From: Chitinophagaceae bacterium
GTDB taxonomy: Bacteria; Bacteroidota; Bacteroidia; Chitinophagales; Chitinophagaceae
Direction of reading: 5' to 3'
DNA: 48,617 nucleotides
Assembly (NCBI GenBank): GCA_025360525.1
Contig: JANYCA010000114.1
Location: 1 to 48,617, forward strand
Both the position numbers and the translations under genes were made by a program. The notes under the pieces are model-generated. The model was not told the origin of the DNA. It made no database searches and was given only the letters and a program-made list of their open reading frames with translations. Positions 44,196 through 48,617 of this stretch are shown piece after piece. Within the stretch, counting starts at the first letter, position 1; every line of letters starts with the position of its first letter.

Positions 44196-46841
44196 TTATA
44201 AATCGGCAGCCTGAGTTTTAAGCAGAGCGGCCACTAAACTACTCCATCCTGTTTGATGCGATGCACCAAGGCCCTGTGCGGTATCCCCATGATAATATTC
44301 ATAAAACAACAAAAGGTATTTATTTTCTGGTAAGTTATAAAACCAACTATCCCTGCCATGAACAATTCTGTTTCCATTTTCATTAATAAGAAAAGGCATC
44401 AACAATCTTTCAGACAAAGTGGATGCAATATGCTGTAGGTTAAAAACAGTTGATGAACCTGAAGGGAAGGGAAGTTGAATGCTGTCTTTATAAAAAGAAT
44501 ATCGCTGCTGTAAGGTTTGAATAAGTAAATAATTCAGGGGTATCCACACCGGGCCACGCCAATTACTGTTGCCGCCAAACATGCTGTTATCACTTTCGCC
44601 GGGCAGGTAACTAATGGAGTAATTGATATGATTAAATTGTAAAGAGAAGGGTTGTTGTTGATGAAATTTTGATAAAGCCCTTATGCCACCCGCAGATAAA
44701 AATTCATTTTCATCAAACATCGCAGTTAGTAATTGCAATAAACGTTCTTTAGGTATTAAGGAGATGAGCATATCCCCGGTATCATTCACTTCCTCACAAG
44801 GAAGATATTTGTTGTGTGTAATGCCATATTTTTTCACATAATCCATCCTTTTTTTAAAGTCGGGCAGTTTTTGCAGGTATTCCTTTTTAATAACAACTGC
44901 ATTAAATAAAACACTCAATCCCGCAATGGAGCGTACTTTTAATGCGATGCTGTTTCCATCTGCTGTATGCAGCCTGTCGTAAAAAAAGTTGTCATCTGCA
45001 TCCCACAATGTTTCGTTTAGCGAAGCAGCAATTAATACGAAGTGTTCATAAAATTTCGTAACTGCATCTTCATAACTATTATCTGTTTGTGCAATTTCTA
45101 GCGCCATTTCCATCAGGTTTAGCGCATACATACCCATCCATGCGGTAGCATCCACCTGTTCTAAATAAGTACCTGATGGTAAACTATTCCGGTCCATCAC
45201 CCCAATGTTATCCAAACCTAAAAAACCACCACTAAAAATATTGTTTGCATTTTCATCTTCCCGGTTTGCCCACCAGGTAAAGTTGAGCATGAGCTTTTGA
45301 AAAATGCGTTTTAAAAAATTTATATCTCCATTGCCGTGTATTTCTTTTTCAATTTTATATACCTGCAATGCAGCCCAGGCTTGTATGGGTGGGTTTACAT
45401 CGCTAAAGCTCCATTCATAAGCCGGTATCTGCCCGGCTGGGTTCATGTACCATTCCCTGCATAGTAATATCAATTGATTTTTTGCAAATACAGGATCAAT
45501 CATTGCCATAGGAATACAATGAAAACATAAGTCCCATGCTGCAAACCATGGATACTCCCATTTATCGGGCATACTTAAAACATCTGCAATTTTTAAATGT
45601 TCCCACTTGGCGTTTCTGCCATAGTTTCTTTCCTGCGGTGGATTGATATTATGTGCATCCCCCTCTAACCAACGTTCAATATCATATTGATAAAACTGTT
45701 TACTCCATAATAATCCTGCAAAAGCCTGGCGTTGCATATTGGCTCTATCAGCACTGCAATTTTGTGGTAATAAATTTTTATAGAATACGTCTGCTTCTTT
45801 TTTTCTATCAGCAAATACACTATAAAAAGGTTCATCAAAAGCATATTGTAATTCTTCTTTACATATCCGGAGCTGTATACTTTCTGATTGGTGAGCAGGA
45901 ATTGACAGGCTGTACATTGGAGAAAATTTGGTGCCTGAGATTTTGTTTTTTAATTGCTGGAACAACCTGCTGTTATTATTCACAACCGCATCATGGAAAG
46001 CGTCTTTTACAAAAACTGATTCATTGGCGTAACCAAAAACTTTTTCAGTATTGGTTTCGTTTTCCGTCATCAGTGTTTTATTGGTTACAGAATAATAAAA
46101 ATAATATTCGCCGAGCCTGTCGTTGGTGGCCTTTACTACGCCAGCATCTTTTATGGTATTTAAAATTTCCAATACCGGTTTTTCTACATTGTCGTTAAAT
46201 AACCAGCGGTTACGAAACCACAGTGTGGGTAATAAAACTATTTCAGCGGCTTCATTTGCATGATTGGTAATTTTGATATCAATGCAAATATCTTCTTCAT
46301 TATTTTTTGCATATTTAATCCTTACATCAAAATATTTATTATCATTGAAAATGCCGCTATCCAATAGCTCATATTCAGGTTGTGTTTTAGGCCGGTTGCG
46401 GTTTGTTTCAATTAATTGTTGATAAGGAAAAGCCGCCTGCGGATATTTGTACAAATATTTCATGTACGAATGTGTTGGCGTATTATCCAAATAGTAATAC
46501 AGCTCTTTTACATCTTCGCCATGATTGCCTTCGGCATTGGTTAAACCAAATAAACGTTCTTTTAAAATTTCATCTTTACCATTCCATAATGCAATGGCGA
46601 AACATAAATTCTGGTGCATGTCGCTGATGCCTGCAATGCCGTCTTCGCCCCAGCGATACACCCGGCTTCTCGATTGTTCATGTGTAAAATAATTCCATGC
46701 ATCGCCACCGGGGCTGTAGTCTTCTCTAACCGTTCCCCATTGCCGCTCAGCAAGATATGGCCCCCATTTTTCGAGCGGCACTTCTTTTTGAGCGTTGTTA
46801 TTTAATCTGTGTTGCTCCGCTGAATTATTTTTCTCTGCCAT
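44196..46841 (-). CDS. GH63-like glucosidase (MGH1-type (alpha/alpha)6 hydrolase)
   Basis: This 881-residue protein has no signal peptide and should be cytoplasmic. ERQWGTVREDYSPGGDAWNYF and RSRVYRWGEDGIAGISD in the N-terminal part are typical of bacterial proteins annotated simply as glucosidase. The catalytic barrel covers about 400-860, with YPWFAAWDLCFHCIPMA, GNSNWRGPVWIPLNYLL and a late YYHGDTAQGLGASHQTGW segment, the glycosidase pattern of GH63 and its relatives. Family members hydrolyse alpha-glucosides or mannosylglycerate-like compounds; the substrate is not determined. It is last of a three-gene operon, 17 bases after the dehydrogenase gene. Confidence 0.87.
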   Translation of the reverse strand: MAEKNNSAEQHRLNNNAQKEVPLEKWGPYLAERQWGTVREDYSPGGDAWNYFTHEQSRSRVYRWGEDGIAGISDMHQNLCFAIALWNGKDEILKERLFGLTNAEGNHGEDVKELYYYLDNTPTHSYMKYLYKYPQAAFPYQQLIETNRNRPKTQPEYELLDSGIFNDNKYFDVRIKYAKNNEEDICIDIKITNHANEAAEIVLLPTLWFRNRWLFNDNVEKPVLEILNTIKDAGVVKATNDRLGEYYFYYSVTNKTLMTENETNTEKVFGYANESVFVKDAFHDAVVNNNSRLFQQLKNKISGTKFSPMYSLSIPAHQSESIQLRICKEELQYAFDEPFYSVFADRKKEADVFYKNLLPQNCSADRANMQRQAFAGLLWSKQFYQYDIERWLEGDAHNINPPQERNYGRNAKWEHLKIADVLSMPDKWEYPWFAAWDLCFHCIPMAMIDPVFAKNQLILLCREWYMNPAGQIPAYEWSFSDVNPPIQAWAALQVYKIEKEIHGNGDINFLKRIFQKLMLNFTWWANREDENANNIFSGGFLGLDNIGVMDRNSLPSGTYLEQVDATAWMGMYALNLMEMALEIAQTDNSYEDAVTKFYEHFVLIAASLNETLWDADDNFFYDRLHTADGNSIALKVRSIAGLSVLFNAVVIKKEYLQKLPDFKKRMDYVKKYGITHNKYLPCEEVNDTGDMLISLIPKERLLQLLTAMFDENEFLSAGGIRALSKFHQQQPFSLQFNHINYSISYLPGESDNSMFGGNSNWRGPVWIPLNYLLIQTLQQRYSFYKDSIQLPFPSGSSTVFNLQHIASTLSERLLMPFLINENGNRIVHGRDSWFYNLPENKYLLLFYEYYHGDTAQGLGASHQTGWSSLVAALLKTQAADL

Positions 46842-46858
46842 CTTATTATTATAAAAGA

Positions 46859-47665
46859 TTATCCCCCTGTAGCAAAGCCTTCAAACACCGTCATGCCACC
46901 ATCAATAAAAATACTTGCACCGGTGATATAATCACTATCATCGCTTGATAAAAAAACTGCCAGCTTTCCAATATCTTCCGGCACACCAATGCGGTTGTAA
47001 GGTATCAGGTTCATTAAACTGTTGTATGCTTCCGGGGTACTCCATGCAGCAGTATTTATGGGCGTTTTAATAGCACCCGGGCAAATACTGTTTACCCTTA
47101 TTTTTTCTCTTCCATATTCCTGCGCCATTGTTTGCATCAGCATTTTAATGCCGCCTTTACTGGTGGCATAGTTGGCATGACCCGCCCATGGTATCATTTC
47201 ATGCACACTGCTCATACAAATAATTTTTCCGCAGGCTACACTTCTTTCCGGTACAATTCCTCTTCGTAAAAACTCTTTAATGGCTTCCCGGGCACAAAGA
47301 AATTGGCCGGTTAAATTTATATCAATCACCAGTTGCCATTGCGCCAGCGTCATTTCATGCAGCCTGGCATCTTTTTGCAAGCCTGCATTATTTACTAAAA
47401 TATCAACCGTACCAAATTGCGCAATGGTTTGCTGAAACATATTAATCACCTCACCTTCGTTACTTACATCGGCTTTTATGGCAATAGCATTGCCGCCAAA
47501 TGATTTTATTTTTTCAACTACAGCATTGGCAGCATCGGGGTTAGTAACATAGTTGACTATTACGTTGGCACCTTCATTGCCCAATGCAAGGGCTACGCCC
47601 TCGCCAATGCCAGAATTAGCACCGGTAACTATTGCGGTTTGGCTTGTTAATTTTTTATCTGCCAT
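46859..47665 (-). CDS. SDR-family oxidoreductase (glucose 1-dehydrogenase-like)
   Basis: This 268-residue classical short-chain dehydrogenase has the cofactor motif TGANSGIG (14-21), NNAG (92-95), Ser152/153 and YATSK (Tyr166, Lys170). The C-terminal YITGASIFIDGGMT is usual for the group. NYVTNPDAA after the second strand suggests NADP or dual cofactor use, which is inference. Similarity in tone to glucose 1-dehydrogenases plus its place between a sugar transporter and a glucosidase suggest that it oxidises a sugar, possibly the glucosidase product. Five bases separate it from the transporter gene. Confidence 0.88.
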   Translation of the reverse strand: MADKKLTSQTAIVTGANSGIGEGVALALGNEGANVIVNYVTNPDAANAVVEKIKSFGGNAIAIKADVSNEGEVINMFQQTIAQFGTVDILVNNAGLQKDARLHEMTLAQWQLVIDINLTGQFLCAREAIKEFLRRGIVPERSVACGKIICMSSVHEMIPWAGHANYATSKGGIKMLMQTMAQEYGREKIRVNSICPGAIKTPINTAAWSTPEAYNSLMNLIPYNRIGVPEDIGKLAVFLSSDDSDYITGASIFIDGGMTVFEGFATGG

Positions 47666-47670
47666 AAAAT

Positions 47671-47925
47671 TTATTTGTATTTTATTTTGTAAAAGAGGAT
47701 GATGATTGCAAAAACAAGCGTAACTGCATTGGCAACCATAACCGGCATGTTATTGCTGAACAGCCCAAACAAAAACCACAGCAAAGTGCCGGTTGCAAAA
47801 AGTGAATACATAAATAATGATATGCCGCTTGTATTTTTTGTTTGTATTGTTTTTATAGCCTGCGGCAGAAAAGACGCAGTGGTTAAAACAGCAGCAGCAA
47901 AACCTAAAATTGTAATAGAGGCCAT
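47671..47925 (-). CDS. SemiSWEET sugar transporter
   Basis: This 84-residue protein has three membrane helices and the PQ-loop motif LPQAIKTIQTKNTSG (about 20-34), the hallmark of bacterial SemiSWEET proteins, which dimerise to form a sugar uniporter. The helix-3 segment VMVANAVTLVFAIIIL has the Asn important for substrate binding in the family. It opens the operon with the dehydrogenase and the glucosidase, which supports a sugar substrate. Confidence 0.9.
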   Translation of the reverse strand: MASITILGFAAAVLTTASFLPQAIKTIQTKNTSGISLFMYSLFATGTLLWFLFGLFSNNMPVMVANAVTLVFAIIILFYKIKYK

Positions 47926-48198
47926 TGATTAATTAAGTTTATAAGTGTATTTTATTAAATGTAGATTTTAGTTGTGTTGCTAAAGCATATTAAAATCGGG
48001 TTAACAACCCCTTAACAATGGATTGAATTTTCTAAAATGGTTTCTTCATTGCTCGATCAATAGTTTACTTGATTTAGAAATAATATTGCTGAAGTTTAAA
48101 AAGATCATTCAAAATATTTGAGGAGTCATTAAACATCAACCTTAAACCATCAAAACGATAGAACATATTAGCTGGACAATTCGTTTATTTTTGGTATG

Positions 48199-48447
48199 CT
48201 AAACAGCCTTTCTCTTAAAAAGGGTATATAGTTGATAGCCCTCTGTTATGTAGTCTTTTTTACCGGATTCCTCTGCTACAATATTTTGTTCCTGGCTGGT
48301 ATCGGTTGCAAACACTTCATCTGGGGAGTAGTACCCAAATGCAGGAAAATTTTCTTGAACAGATTCTTTAATGGTAAATAAAATACCAATTTCGTGTTCG
48401 TTAGTTACACCTTTTTTTACTGCAAGCTGTTGAATTAACTGTTGCAT
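48199..48447 (-). CDS. Small hypothetical protein
   Basis: A reading frame of about 82 residues starting at MQQLIQQLAVKKGV, with an alternative in-frame ATG at 48492. The N-terminal part could be a helix; the middle is acidic (SPDEVFATDTSQEQ) and there is no signal peptide or membrane segment. I do not recognise it. Its isolated position and small size leave open that it is a real small gene or the remnant of one. Confidence 0.5.
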   Translation of the reverse strand: MQQLIQQLAVKKGVTNEHEIGILFTIKESVQENFPAFGYYSPDEVFATDTSQEQNIVAEESGKKDYITEGYQLYTLFKRKAV

Positions 48448-48503
48448 AGATTTTAATTTTATAGTTTTAAATACCTGTTTGACTGGTCTCAAAACGCTAG
48501 TTC

Positions 48504-48535
48504 AAGCTATGCCCTTTAGGGCAAGGCTTTAGCTT
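48504..48535. repeat. Nested palindrome near the window end
   Basis: AAGCT ... GCCCTTTAGGGC ... AGCTT forms two nested palindromes. The CCCTTTAGGG core recalls the CCCTTTGGG family seen elsewhere in the window, but the flanks differ. Confidence 0.4.
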
Positions 48536-48617
48536 CTACAAATCTAACGTAATTTTAGAGTATGGAAAATGTACGAAAGGGTAGTCACACTATCCATCAA
48601 TTGCACGTTCATTTGGT

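Noticed and set aside
1..48617. CRISPR arrays, rRNA or tRNA genes, insertion sequences with transposase
   Set aside because: No regularly spaced repeats, no tRNA-like T-loop and acceptor pairs, and no transposase or integrase ORF were seen by eye; a covariance-model scan would be the decisive test.

Overview
The window looks like chromosome of a Bacteroidota, most likely of the Chitinophagaceae / Sphingobacteriia type. The DNA is AT-rich. Two starts are preceded by boxes of the TAnnTTTG type, and Shine-Dalgarno signals are weak. The gene families also fit: an Oar-like TonB-dependent receptor, a very large alpha-2-macroglobulin, a DUF2027/Smr protein, and a UbiA/Maf pair. This assignment is inference from gene content; no rRNA, tRNA or CRISPR array was seen.

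Layout. 0-7.3 kb: a rhodanese gene convergent with a 2070-residue alpha-2-macroglobulin, with a shared hairpin terminator between them. 7.7-12.8 kb: two coupled genes, a membrane-anchored glycoside hydrolase and a cellulose-synthase-like GT2 fused to two TIM-barrel hydrolase-like domains; this looks like an undescribed exopolysaccharide locus. 13.0-16.2 kb: a membrane protein of the 'site-specific recombinase' (Gcr) family, then clpS-aat, an N-degron pair. 16.3-19.2 kb: a yefM-yoeB toxin-antitoxin module with a recognisable operator, and tex. 19.4-25.3 kb: a DnaQ/GIY-YIG nuclease fusion, a dipeptide epimerase, a UbiA prenyltransferase, maf and a DUF2027/Smr gene. 25.5-34.2 kb: an APC permease, the biotin genes bioB-bioF and bioD-bioA split by a lipoprotein gene with its own strong terminator, and panB. 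34.7-43.8 kb: a heavy-metal RND efflux operon (CzcCBA type) and a TonB-dependent receptor. 44.2-47.9 kb: a three-gene sugar operon (SemiSWEET, SDR dehydrogenase, GH63-like glucosidase). The window ends with a small hypothetical gene.

Non-coding structure is the most unexpected content. Two copies of a roughly 230-260 bp dispersed element (about 247-470 and 23349-23600) share a leading 12-bp hairpin and long terminal inverted repeats. Differences between the copies are matched in both arms. A second palindrome family (CCCTTTGGG core) occurs between genes and inside the alpha-2-macroglobulin coding sequence. A third (GGGTTGC/CAACCC) lies on both sides of the epimerase gene. Tandem repeats with a 21-bp period precede both the metal-efflux operon and the TonB receptor, which suggests a shared regulator of the LytTR kind.

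Working together: ClpS and Aat would recognise and create N-degrons. BioF, BioA, BioD and BioB are the four late steps of biotin synthesis, and PanB is the first committed step of pantothenate synthesis. CzcC, CzcB and CzcA form one tripartite pump. The GT2 fusion and its neighbour hydrolase probably make and trim one polysaccharide.
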